From Pempheris klunzingeri (taxonomy: Eukaryota > Chordata > Actinopteri > Acropomatiformes > Pempheridae): a stretch of DNA of 64,000 nt. The translations under genes were made by a program, and so were the position numbers. Every line of letters begins with the position of its first letter. Within the stretch, counting starts at the first letter, position 1. The notes under the pieces were generated by a model that worked only from the letters and a program-made list of their open reading frames with translations, was not told where the DNA came from and ran no database searches. This document shows, one piece after another, positions 46,066 through 56,421 of this stretch. The stretch spans positions 16,597,433 to 16,661,432 of the forward strand of contig NC_092023.1 of the NCBI RefSeq assembly GCF_042242105.1. Reading direction: 5' to 3'.

Positions 46066-46136
46066 AGGCTCATCCGCGATCCCAACTCTGGACTTTCGCA
46101 CCCAAAGCGAGAATCATACCCCTAGACCAACGAGCC
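46066..46136 (-). pseudogene. tRNA-Pro(TGG) pseudogene, block 18 type E
   Basis: Anticodon complement 46102-46104; CTCCCACAAAA spacer as in block 17. Confidence 0.9.
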
Positions 46137-46408
46137 GTGGAAAGACAGCTTCACATGATTGGAAAAGCAAGAAATTTGCCCTTGCTACCAATTTTCAAGC
46201 TTCAACTGTCAAATTCAAACATCGATTAACCTTCACTGTCTAGGTCAGCTCACAGTCATAGCAAATCTACAAAGTCACCCTGATATTCTCTTTCAGTGCT
46301 TTATCCGCCAGTTTGAAATGCAAATCATTTAAACACCATGATCATTTCCTCCCACAAAAAAGTACATGTGAAATTAATCACCCTAGTCAATGAAAACAAA
46401 CACAAAGA

Positions 46409-46480
46409 GGGCTCGTCCGCGATTTGAACGCTGGACCTCTCGCACCCTAAGCGAGAATCATACCCCTAGACCAACGAGCC
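46409..46480 (-). tRNA. trnap-agg: tRNA-Pro(AGG), block 18 type F
   Basis: Anticodon complement 46446-46448. C50-to-A breaks one T-stem pair. Confidence 0.85.
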
Positions 46481-46759
46481 ACAGAAATGCAACTTCACGT
46501 GATTGGAGAAGCAAGAAAATTTCCCTTGCTACCATTTTTCAAGCTCCAATTTTTACAATCAATCATGGATTGACCTCCACTTTCCAGGTCTTTCACAGTG
46601 GTAGCCATTCTTAAAACTCACCAAGATACTCTCTTTCATTGCTCTATCCGCCAGCTTGAACTGCAAATCATTTAAACACCACGATCATATCCAAAATGTT
46701 CAGAAAGATTTAGTAGGTGTGAAGAGCGTCACATTAATCAGTTACCCGACTTACGTCTA

Positions 46760-46831
46760 GGGCTCGTCCGCGATTCGAACGCGGGACCTCTCGCACCCAA
46801 AGCGAGAATCATACCCCTAGACCAACGAGCC
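46760..46831 (-). tRNA. trnap-ugg: tRNA-Pro(TGG), block 19 type A
   Basis: Anticodon complement 46797-46799; flank ACGTCTA instead of ACATCTA. Confidence 0.95.
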
Positions 46832-47111
46832 GTGCAAAGACAGCTTCACATGATTGGAAAAGCAAGAAATTTGCCCTTGCTACCAATTTTCAAGCTTCAA
46901 CTGTCAAATTCAATCATCGATTGACCTTCACTGTCTAGGTCAGGTCACAGTCATAATAGCTCTACAAAGTCACCCTGATACTCTCTTTCAGTGTTTTATC
47001 AGCCATCTTGAACTGCAAATCATTTAAACACCATGATCATATCCAAAATGTTCAGAAAGATTTAGTAGGTGTGAAAAGCATTACATTATTCTATTACCCC
47101 AGTTGCAACTA

Positions 47112-47183
47112 GGGCTCGTCCGCGATTCGAACGCGGGACCTCTCGCACCCGAAGCGAGAATCATACCCCTAGACCAACGAGCC
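47112..47183 (-). tRNA. trnap-cgg: tRNA-Pro(CGG), block 19 type B
   Basis: Anticodon complement 47149-47151; matches type B. Confidence 0.95.
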
Positions 47184-47453
47184 ATAGTAAACCAGTTTCA
47201 CATGATTGAAAAAGCAGGAAATTCTCACTTCCTACCAATTTTCAAGATAACTGTCAGATTCAAACAACGATTGACCTTCACTGTCTAGTTCAGGTCACAA
47301 TCATAGCAGCTCTACAAAGTCACCCTGATACTCCCTTTCAGTGCTTTATCCGCCAGATTGAAATGCAATTCACTTTGACACCATCCTCATTTCCTCCCAC
47401 AAAAAAGTACATGTGAAATTAATCACCCTAGTCCATGAAAACAAACACAAAGA

Positions 47454-47525
47454 GGGCTCGTCCGCGATTTGAACGCGGGACCTCTCGCACCCAAAGCGAG
47501 AATCATACCCCTAGACCAACGAGCC
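47454..47525 (-). tRNA. trnap-ugg: tRNA-Pro(TGG), block 19 type C
   Basis: Anticodon complement 47491-47493; TGG form. Confidence 0.95.
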
Positions 47526-47795
47526 ATAGTAAACCAGTTTCACATGATTGAAAAAGCAGGAAATTCTCTCTTCCTACCAATTTTCAAGATAACTGTCAGA
47601 TTCAAACAACGATTGACCTTCACTGTCTAGTTCAGGTCACAATCATAGCAGCTCTACAAAGTCACCCTGATACTCCCTTTCAGTGCTTTATCCGCCAGAT
47701 TGAAATGCAATTCACTTTGACACCATCCTCATTTCCTCCCACAAAAAAGTACATGTGAAATTAATCACCCTAGTCCATGAAAACAAACACAAAGA

Positions 47796-47867
47796 GGGCT
47801 CGTCCGCGATTCGAACGCGGGACCTCTCGCACCCTAAGCGAGAATCATACCCCTAGACCAACGAGCC
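47796..47867 (-). tRNA. trnap-agg: tRNA-Pro(AGG), block 19 type D
   Basis: Anticodon complement 47833-47835. T loop TTCGAAT, as in the first D unit at 10612. Confidence 0.95.
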
Positions 47868-48153
47868 ACAGAGAGCCCACTTCACATGATTGGAGAAGCA
47901 GGAAGTTTTCCCTTGCTACCATTTTTCAAGCTTCAATTTTAACAGTCAATCATCGATTGACATCCACTATCCAGGTCTTTCACAGTGGTAGCCATTCTTC
48001 AAACTCACTAAGATACTCTCTCTCAGCACTGTATCCGGTGTCCGCCAGCTTGAACTGCAAATCATTTACAAACCATGATCATATCCAAAATGTTCAGAAA
48101 GATTAAGTAGGTGTGAAAAGCATGACATTATTCTGATACCCCAGTTGCAGCTA

Positions 48154-48224
48154 AGGCTCATCCGCGATCCCAACTCTGGACTTTCGCACCCAAAGCGAGA
48201 ATCATACCCCTAGACCAACGAGCC
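48154..48224 (-). pseudogene. tRNA-Pro(TGG) pseudogene, block 19 type E
   Basis: Anticodon complement 48190-48192; last E unit. Confidence 0.9.
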
Positions 48225-48496
48225 GTGGAAAGACAGCTTCACATGATTGGAAAAGCAAGAAATTTGCCCTTGCTACCAATTTTCAAGCTTCAACTGTCAA
48301 ATTCAAACATCGATTAACCTTCACTGTCTAGGTCAGCTCACAGTCATAGCAAATCTACAAAGTCACCCTGATATTCTCTTTCAGTGCTTTATCCGCCAGT
48401 TTGAAATGCAAATCATTTAAACACCATGATCATTTCCTCCAAAAAAAAAGTACATGTGAAATTAATCACCCTAGTCAATGAAAACAAACACAAAGA

Positions 48497-48568
48497 GGGC
48501 TCGTCCGCGTTTTGAACGCGGGACCTCTCGCACCCTAAGCGAGAATCATACCCCTAGACCAACGAGCC
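48497..48568 (-). tRNA. trnap-agg: tRNA-Pro(AGG), block 19 type F
   Basis: Anticodon complement 48534-48536. T-loop T60-to-A. Confidence 0.9.
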
Positions 48569-48847
48569 ACAGAAACGCAACTTCACGTGATTGGAGAAGC
48601 AAGAAAATTTCCCTTGCTACCATTTTTCAAGCTCCAATTTTTACAATCAATCATGGATTGACCTCCACTTTCCAGGTCTTTCACAGTGGTAGCCATTCTT
48701 AAAACTCACCAAGATACTCTCTTTCATTGCTCTATCCGCCAGCTTGAACTGCAAATCATTTAAACACCACGATCATATCCAAAATGTTCAGAAAGATTTA
48801 GTAGGTGTGAAGAGCGTCACATTAATCAGTTACCCGACTTACATCTA

Positions 48848-48919
48848 GGGCTCGTCCGCGATTCGAACGCGGGACCTCTCGCACCCGAAGCGAGAATCAT
48901 ACCCCTAGACCAACGAGCC
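48848..48919 (-). tRNA. trnap-cgg: tRNA-Pro(CGG), block 20 A/B hybrid
   Basis: Anticodon complement 48885-48887. The left flank is type A but the anticodon and right spacer are type B, so the exchange point lies inside or right beside the tRNA body. Confidence 0.93.
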
Positions 48920-49188
48920 ATAGTAAACCAGTTTCACATGATTGAAAAGGCAGGAAATTCTCTCTTCCTACCAATTTTCAAGATAACTGTCAGATTCACA
49001 CAACGTTGACCTTCACTGTCTAGTTCAGGTCACAATCATAGCAGCTCTACAAAGTCACCCTGATACTCCCTTTCAGTGCTTTATCCGCCAGATTGAAATG
49101 CAATTCACTTTGACACCATCCTCATTTCCTCCCACAAAAAAGTACATGTGAAATTAATCACCCTAGTCCATGAAAACAAACACAAAGA

Positions 49189-49260
49189 GGGCTCGTCCGC
49201 AATTCGAACGCGGGACCTCTCGCACCCTAAGCGAGAATCATACCCCTAGACCAACGAGCC
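49189..49260 (-). tRNA. trnap-agg: tRNA-Pro(AGG), last unit, D-like
   Basis: Anticodon complement 49226-49228. C61-to-T weakens the near-invariant 53-61 pair within the B box; T loop has G57. The upstream flank has CACGTG. Its spacer stops at ~49389 where unrelated sequence begins. Confidence 0.88.
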
Positions 49261-49529
49261 TCAGAGAGCCCACTTCACGTGATTGGAGAAGCAGGAAGTT
49301 TTCCCTTGCTACCATTTTTCAAGCTTCAATTTTTACATTCAGTCATCGATTGACATCCACTATCCAGGTCTTTCACAGTGGTAGCCATGCATCTCCATAA
49401 ATGATGGACGGAAATTTGTTTTTGCTAAAAGTCAGTACTCAAGATTGGACAGGAGCCTAAGCCTGAGTATCAGATCAGGGGAGAAAAAAAACGATCAGTA
49501 CATCCAAAGTTACTATAGTTCTTTAGACT

Positions 49530-50160
49530 GTGAATGTTAAAGGGACAGTTTGGATTTTTTTGGCCAGCAGTCCCCCAGTTTGGCGAGGCAGACAGGAGAC
49601 CAGATGATAAGCAAAGTCTTGCTGTGGATTGGATTACCAAATAAACAAAAATTTGCCAAAAAAAGCCCACCTACAACAATTAGATTTAACTGTGTACTAT
49701 ATTTAGAATATTTTCACCACTTTACATTGCTTTCAGACAGTACTTTCCGACAAAAAACTGAAGCTCTTCTCTCTTTCTCTTTGTTCTCTTCAAAGCCACC
49801 AGATTGAATTGACAAAAGCATTTTACCACACAGAACATAAGAGTTGCTGGTCTACCACTACCTCAGTTGATTTGTTTGCTTGTGTTTTTGTGTAATTGAA
49901 TCACTCTGGTGTTTTAAACGGTTAGTTCAGAGGTGAATGAATGTCTTAGTTTTCTAATTGAGGCACTGGTAGACCAGCAACTCCTGCTTTCTGCTAAGTG
50001 AAATTACTGCTTCCTACCTCGCATGAGAGAACAACTCAAGTTCCCTGGAAAGGTACAGTGGTGAAAATACTGATGCTGATTTGATCTTAGGCAGGTCTTC
50101 TAGGAGGCTAAAGTCTGTTTTTTGCTGTCCCTGTCCACAGCAGTAAAATGTCAGTAGCAG
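49530..50160. repeat. Dispersed repeat copy with long inverted arms
   Basis: Starts near AAAGGGACAGTTTGGATTTT, a phrase I associate with common fish non-autonomous repeats. It contains 25-base inverted arms at 49841-49865 and 49959-49983 (23 of 25 match; core CTGGTCTACCA / TGGTAGACCAG). A related copy lies at about 62990-63350. Family not named with confidence; a non-autonomous DNA transposon is likely. Confidence 0.5.
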
Positions 50161-50758
50161 TAAAATATCTCCTGCTAGACTTCATTCTAAAAGTTAAGAT
50201 GTGGAGATGTTTTGCTCCATCTGCATACGTAATCATCTACGTGGACTATTTGTACTGCCACCAAAGTGAGAAAATTTAAAAGGTTTCCCCTGTAACATTA
50301 CTTGATTAAAGTTGAATATAGCGCATACAGTGTTCAGTGTTTCGATCTGAAATCAGCCTGAGGCTATGTTATCACCAATATGGGTAAAGGAAACTGAACA
50401 CCACACCATAAAAAATATTCAATATTGTCCTCTTCCTTGAAATTTTGCGCCACCATCTGGTTTGGATGGTGAGTACATTTGAACAAACTTGGCCTGTTTC
50501 CACTGCTCTGTCTCTAACGGTCAAGTCTGTGCATTTCAGCACAGATCAAACAATCGAAGTGTTGCACACTGAGTATGCAAACCATGGCTGACAATGAGAA
50601 AGGACAGGTGGGAGGAAGATAAGAGGCCAGCAAGCGGGGGGAAGGAGGAGTAGAGATGAGGTCTAAATCAGGCTGGTTGTGCTGAAGTGTTTACACAACA
50701 AACCTTTCAATTAGCAACAGGCGACAGCAGCCTAACTGTGTTGATTGGCAGAGCATTG

Positions 50759-50784
<26 letters not shown>
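50759..50784. repeat. (GT)n microsatellite
   Basis: About 13 GT dinucleotides. Confidence 0.9.
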
Positions 50785-50789
<5 letters not shown>

Positions 50790-52106
50790 TGTAAGGAGGG
50801 GTTACCTGTGTCTATCCTAATGAAACCATGAATGAAATTACCAAGCACCAATTACACCACAGCAGGTCACTGTACATACATACAGAGCCTTAGGAGAAGA
50901 TGCACTGTAACTGACACTGGAACAGAAGCACAGCAGCAAGTATTCTATTTTATGTAATTAATTGAATGTGAATGCATTTAGACGCTTAACTAATCAAGTA
51001 ATAAAATGTTGAGTCTATAAAATGTGAAAATATAATGAAAGGTGACATCTACCAGTGTCTCATTTTATCTGACTGGGTGCCCTAAACCCAAATATATTTG
51101 ATATGCAATGATATAAGACAAAGAAATGCAGCAAATCCTCGTATTTGCTTAAATACTTAAATGATAGAATTGTTGTTACCAAGCAAACTGACCACCTCAG
51201 TAGCAGTATTGAAATCATCCTCCATCTACAGTTTCACAGATGCACAGTCTCTCTCTGCTGGCCTTTGTAGCTGCAGGCAGCAGTGTGACAGATGCCAGTG
51301 GTGACCAGTTTTCCCTGCAGAGAAAAAGAATTGAAATATTCACAATACATCTCGAAATATAATCAACCTCTCTGCTGTACATCCTAATGTTCATCATGAT
51401 CTAAACAATCACATTTTCCCCAGATATCTATAAACTCAGCATTTGCCAATGCCGTATATGTGTGGACAGAGCTACGAGTAACCTTTTGGATCAAACATTT
51501 CCATTCAAACACATCTTTTTCAAATCTGTGGTGATAACAAGAAGAGATAAAATGTGCATTCCGTTCTCAGCAAAGACACAAGTGGCAAAAAGATGAAAAC
51601 AACTCAAGAGCCCTGTAATCTGTCTGTTAAAAGCAAAACAAAATCAAATAGCTTCTGAGGCACCTTTGCTCACTTTATGAGCTGCATTGGTCTGTGTGGT
51701 AACTGATGGCACTGGGTGAAATCTGGAGCGTGATATCTGTGATGTCTTCATACTTCTGGCTCATTCACCAAACAACAAATTAAAGTGAATAAAACTATTA
51801 TGCTCTTATCCAAACATCTACAGTTCTTCTGAAATATTTGTAGTCAAACAAAAGCTGAAGCTGCTTCCAGCAATGTCTGCAGATTCATGAAGGTGATTTA
51901 AAGTGTATTTTTGTGTCTCAGTCACAACAAAAGAAAGAATGTGAAGGATTCCTCTGCAGAGGCAGCACATCTCCCCTGGACGCTGCAGATTTGTTCTTAC
52001 CTGTTTGCCGTTGCAGAAGACACATACCTGCTCTGTGAGGCGTGTTTTGCAAACAGCGATATTGCAGGATGCTACACACTGACATGTGGCACACATACAC
52101 ACATTT

Positions 52107-52108
<2 letters not shown>

Positions 52109-52139
<31 letters not shown>
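52109..52139. repeat. (CA)n microsatellite
   Basis: About 15 CA dinucleotides, with scattered CA-rich runs from 52088 to 52231. Confidence 0.9.
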
Positions 52140-52142
<3 letters not shown>

Positions 52143-52733
52143 GCTCCTGCACAGGGACATCAAACACAAACACTGAGCTTTGACATACTTTCAGCATACT
52201 TTCATACAATTATGTTAAACACACACACACACTGAGATAGACTACACGCAGAGGTGTCACATATGCTCACCTTCACATACGAGCACACAAATATGCACAT
52301 GCCCTCACATGCTTTTTAGGGCCTTGAGTATAATCCGATTTTTACCCCCCAGTTAAACAGTTTCATTTTGATTTGCTCACTAAACTCTGCCTTTTATAGT
52401 CCAAAAATGAGATGGTTGAAGGAAGGAGATGATAAAATTGTCAATACGCTGCATCACCTTCAATTATTACTGCACAGCTAGAACTTCGCAAGATCCACAA
52501 CATTGTTTTTCCTGGTTTTCACCTTTCCAGCTGCCCAGCTCAGCTGATCCATGGGGGTTGTTGTAGACCTGCAGTCTGAAAGGACAATCAGCAGATCCCA
52601 ACTCAAGATGAAAAACTTGTGCTTTCTTTTTTTGTTCATCTGTTGAAACCCTTGGACTGCCTTTTAAAGATAAATCAGTAGAGGATAGTGCTGCTCTATT
52701 AGTTAAGTTGCCGTTGTAACATTTACAGTGAAA

Positions 52734-52870
52734 CAGTGTGTAGGATTTAGTGATAACTGTTCAGTCCTTGTTTGTCCTTTCTGAGGTATGTATACTACTG
52801 AAAATATGATCATGAATATTTTATTCCATTTCTGCCAATAAATCTAAAAACCCCTTAATTCTACAGACTG
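52734..52870. mobile_element. Small MITE-like element
   Basis: The left end CAGTGTGTAGGATTTA and right end TTAATTCTACAGACTG are imperfect inverted repeats, 137 bp apart. The end phrase resembles an abundant fish MITE with CAGTGTGTAGGATTTAG termini. No target duplication could be made out. Confidence 0.5.
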
Positions 52871-52879
52871 TACTTTTGA

Positions 52880-53217
52880 TTAGAGTTTACCTAAGTTTGG
52901 AGATCCCTCACACCCGCTCTAACGTTGGCAGAACTGGGTTCAGGTATTATGCACCTTTTAAATGGAATGAGCTTCAATCTGCCCTCAAACTGGAGTCACT
53001 CATCACCATTAGAGGATTTAAAACCTTATTACCTGATGTCTTTGTTGATTCTTGTAACTTTGTACAGTGTCAATTTCTGTTGTTTGTTTGTTTTGGGTTT
53101 GTTCTGCGTTGTTTTTGTGAAAGTTGCTTGCTCTCACATGTCTCATGTGTAAGAGATCTTAATCTCAATGAGACTGCCTGACTAAATAAAGATTAAATGA
53201 AATAATAAATAAATAAT
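52880..53217 (+). mobile_element. LINE 3' end (L2-like, 5'-truncated)
   Basis: The translation LEIPHTRSNVGRTGFRYYAPFKWNELQSALKL followed by a short F-K-T-L-L segment matches the C-terminal tail of L2-like fish LINE reverse-transcriptase proteins. The 3' UTR ends with GAGATCTTAATCTCAATGAGACTGCCTG, then AAATAAAGATTAAATGA and an AAATA-rich tail, the typical L2 tail layout. Only the last ~330 bp are present, as expected of 5' truncation. Rex1/other CR1-group membership is possible. Confidence 0.7.
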
Positions 53218-53410
53218 GTATCAATAAAACATCCACTCATTTTTGTTAGCCTACTGTTATGGAAGGCAAGATATCTAGTTTCATTATGATTAGGTATTTA
53301 TAAGTTTAATGTATCTGTATAGAAAAGGAAAAAAAAAGCTTTGCAAAACAACCCCAGGTCAAGGTCTGCTTACTAGCTTACCAGCACTTTCCACAGAAAC
53401 ACAGTCTTCA

Positions 53411-53459
53411 TCAGCGTCAGCGTCAGTGTCAGCGTCAGCATCAGCGTCAGCATCATCAG
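53411..53459. repeat. Imperfect (TCAGCG)n hexanucleotide repeat
   Basis: Eight tandem six-base units with G/T and C/A variants. It explains the serine/alanine repeat in the overlapping open frame. Confidence 0.85.
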
Positions 53460-53876
53460 TTGACATAAAGTTCAGTACCTATGCTAAGCATGAAACTTCA
53501 TTCTTGACATTGGAAATAAAAGGCTAATCAGCACCAACTCTGTGTCCCTTTGCTTTTTCTGCAGTCTCAGTCACTGGAATTCTCTTAATTTCAAACTTGT
53601 TGTTTTATGAAGAACCTCTAACTTCATTCTAAATTCTCATACAGTGTTCTTAGAGCTACTGATGTCAACTGCATTGTTATAAAAGTTTAAATTGTCTTTA
53701 CATCTTATAATGTAAAAATGCCTGTGGGGAAATTTCATAAATTCATTCCTGGGCAGGGTGGTTGCTCGCCCACCTAGGAGCTCAGTCATAATATCTGATG
53801 GTGAGTGCATGATGAAATGCAGGTTTGAGTCAACAACCACTTGGAAAATGCCTCTCAGATTCAGCAGGTGACAGCG

Positions 53877-53941
53877 TATAAAAAGCGTGGTTTGATTGCG
53901 GTGAGGTCATTGACCTTTGGCACAGCTCGTCCCGCCCCTCC
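53877..53941 (+). promoter_or_regulatory. Promoter-like patch: TATA, IR1 and GC box
   Basis: TATAAAAAG at 53877-53885 is followed by AGGTCA-T-TGACCT at 53904-53916, an inverted repeat with one-base spacing as bound by FXR-type receptors. A CCCGCCCC GC box follows at 53931. No first exon was recognised downstream, so this is a weak candidate. Confidence 0.2.
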
Positions 53942-54153
53942 TCTCTTCTCCTCTGCGGTGGATGGCCGTCTGTCATCACAGAGAAAAGAGCTGATGGAAT
54001 TATTCTCTATTTGGATTTAAGCTTTACTTTCATCCACCCCCTCACCTTCAATCGCTCAGTTTCACCTTCTCCTCCTCACTATTTTCCAGGCTGTCTGTGT
54101 TGATTTTGGACCACAGGTTTAATTCTCTCCATTCTCATCCATGTGAAAACATG

Positions 54154-54174
54154 CACACACACACACACACACAC
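54154..54174. repeat. (CA)n microsatellite
   Basis: About 10 CA dinucleotides. Confidence 0.85.
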
Positions 54175-56407
54175 CTGGGTTCATTTCCTAATGAGCTATT
54201 GTTAATACTTTTTGATGTGTTCGTGTGTTACACCTTTCAGGGTTCAGACTCTGAACTGTAATGAGGTGTATGTCTGCATGTGTGTGTTTATGTGATTACT
54301 TGCAATAGTTGTGTTTTTGCATTTGAGCTGAACCTTACTGACATTAGAATTAAAGTCATAAGGTACAGTACTATGGTGAGCCCAGTAGTGTATACTAAGA
54401 AAACCACCATATAAACAAGCATAAAACATACACTAAAGGTCAAAAATAAACTCAGAGGACAATAAATTAACAACACCAAAAGAGTAGAACAAAAAAGAAA
54501 GTTTTTTCATGCACAGATTTGAGGCAATCTTATTTTCATAACATGTCTTCTTTCAGATTAGTGTAAAGAAAATATATACTATACTTGGTTTATCTTCATT
54601 TGTGGATTTATCCTAAATTCATATCTTTATATTTTTCTCACTCTGTGCCAGAAATCTCCACTTAAGCACAACTAACCGGCACCAAACACTCCAGTTTCAT
54701 TCTTCTATATATTCTGAAGGTTTTTGCTTTGGTCATATATCATTCTGAGCCTGATTTATACAACAGTTTACTCCTAAAAACATAGCAAAACTTGTTATTA
54801 ATGGCTGTTGTATTTTCTGATTAATGGAGCAATTAAAAAAAGATATTCAACATGTCCTCTGTAAAAACCTTTGGTTCTAATATGTCAATAAACTGAAACA
54901 AGACTCTTGAAGCTGGCTTTATCAAGGTGTGTGTTCAGATTTCTGATCTGGCTACAAATTTAATTAGATAAACATGGAATTTCAGAAAACTTGGAATACA
55001 AAAGGTAATTATGTTGACAAAAGTAATGCACTGGAGTTTTATGTTTCTATCAATTAGCTAAAAGTGTTTACCCTATTCACCTGTAGTGTCTCTCCTTAAA
55101 GAGTGTACAGGTTTACCAATCTGATCCTCAGTAATGTTTTTAAACACAGTTCTCTCTTACACCACTTGAATCCTGTGGTGTGTTTATCAATTGCCATGGT
55201 GCAATGACAAGGTGATGAAATCCATGTGGGATCAAACTTGTGACATTGCAGTTACATAGATCTTGTGCTTTTGAAATGTTTTATATCATCACTGATTCAT
55301 AGAAGAATGAGAAGAAAAAGGTACCACTATTATAAAACCTTTATTGCCAATACACCATACCCAACGAGAAATTCACCACAGCATACTAATAAATTAACCA
55401 TATGAATACCCCTAATATAGATGCTATGACTTGAAGTAAAATTAGTTTCTGGATCACATAACCAGAGCTGTACAACACTGCACTAGCTAGTTAGAAATAG
55501 CTAGCTAAAGCAAACTTGCACATTTGCTACCATGGAAAATATATTTTTTGGTTTGATTTACAAGCTGATTGTACCAACACAAGTTGAAATGATGACGATG
55601 TGACGTGACTCACTCCTTTACAGAGGTGTCCACCATTTAAAACAAGAGAGAGAGAGAGGATTGTACAAATGCTATGACATAATCACAGTCTTGAGCAGTA
55701 GCAGCAGCATTAATAGCACCCAGCACTAATAGGCTGTTCTCAAGGTGGTTGTCGTGCAGTGGTGTGAAAAGGCCTTTACTTTGAAAACCTTGAACCTCCA
55801 AGATTTTTGAACTGCTTGAAAAAAAATCAAATTTCTGATGAGTTATGAGTCTGTTCCCATTTAAGGAAAATACTAACTTGAAGCTGCCAGTGTCCTGATT
55901 GGCCAGCTCCATTTACAAACCCCGCCTCTTTAATATTTTCTTCTAATATTACTTGTGTTGTTGTTGTGTCGGTGGGGTTTATTCAATAAAAAATGAAGTC
56001 AGCACCACCTTTTCAGGAATCCCTATTCTCATGTGGATTTGATCTAGCTGAGTAAAGTTTTTTGCATGAGAAAGTCTTTTCTAATTGAGGCCCCAGAAAG
56101 CTGCCACGACCCCTCTGGTCCTGAACAATCATCACCCGCTTTCCCCACGCCACCTTATCACTGACATCATTATTTGTCTGTGGGATTACAGCAGAACAAA
56201 GGTCATGTTAATGCTCTGGGAAACGCCTCCATCCCTCCAGTGATCACTATTTCTCCTCACAGTCGTGGGTCTAAGGCTGGGCTAAAAGGTTCAAGGCATC
56301 TTCGGCTCTGCAGCTTCCGTGTCTTTTGTAGACAACCTTGGGAGGCTTTCTATTCAGCACGAGGTGTATTATACCCGTCAGCACTCGGGCTTCGTGTAAT
56401 TAGTGTC

Positions 56408-56421
56408 AGGGTCAAAGGTCA
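56408..56421 (+). promoter_or_regulatory. Candidate DR1 nuclear-receptor motif
   Basis: GGGTCA-A-AGGTCA forms a DR1 direct repeat. The homeodomain-type core TAATTA lies just upstream, near 56397. Function unknown. Confidence 0.25.

Larger units (their letters stand above)
9316..49389 (-). repeat. tRNA-Pro higher-order tandem array
   Basis: The array has 114 regular units (9918-49260) plus a decayed left edge and a truncated last spacer. Every unit is a 72-bp tRNA-Pro body on the minus strand plus a ~270-290 bp spacer. Six spacer types recur in the order A-B-C-D-E-F with a 2088-bp period. Longer periods of 2430 bp have an extra C. A 1746-bp period lacks C. Periods 11 bp short carry a D unit with a T-arm deletion. 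Periods of ~1390 bp carry fusions. Copies of a type differ by only a few bases across ~39 kb, so homogenisation is recent. The left edge is decayed while the right edge ends abruptly in a D-type spacer at ~49389. Confidence 0.97.
49390..52733. other. Non-coding right flank, first part
   Basis: No supported gene. Holds a dispersed-repeat copy (about 49530-50160, below), GT and CA microsatellites and unique-looking AT-rich sequence. Open frames around 51800-52180 are mostly translated CA repeat. Confidence 0.55.

Noticed and set aside
9918-49260. CRISPR-like array
   Set aside because: The repeated 72-bp element folds as a tRNA, and the spacers are themselves repeated and ~270 bp long.
9918-49260. 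tRNA-derived SINE family
   Set aside because: Units are head-to-tail with constant spacing, have intact tRNA bodies without A-tails or target duplications, and are not dispersed.
10593-49400. Repeated open frames of 109, 74 and 61 codons in the array
   Set aside because: They run plus-strand through minus-strand tRNA genes and spacers, recur only because the DNA repeats, and have no protein-family signature.
51818-52183. Open frames on both strands near 52 kb
   Set aside because: Driven by a CA repeat; no family match or splice context.
53309-53527. Serine/alanine-rich 72-codon frame
   Set aside because: Product of the TCAGCG hexanucleotide repeat.
55637-55912. 91-codon minus-strand frame as a gene
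   Set aside because: No recognisable domain, start context or splice signals; AT-rich unique sequence.
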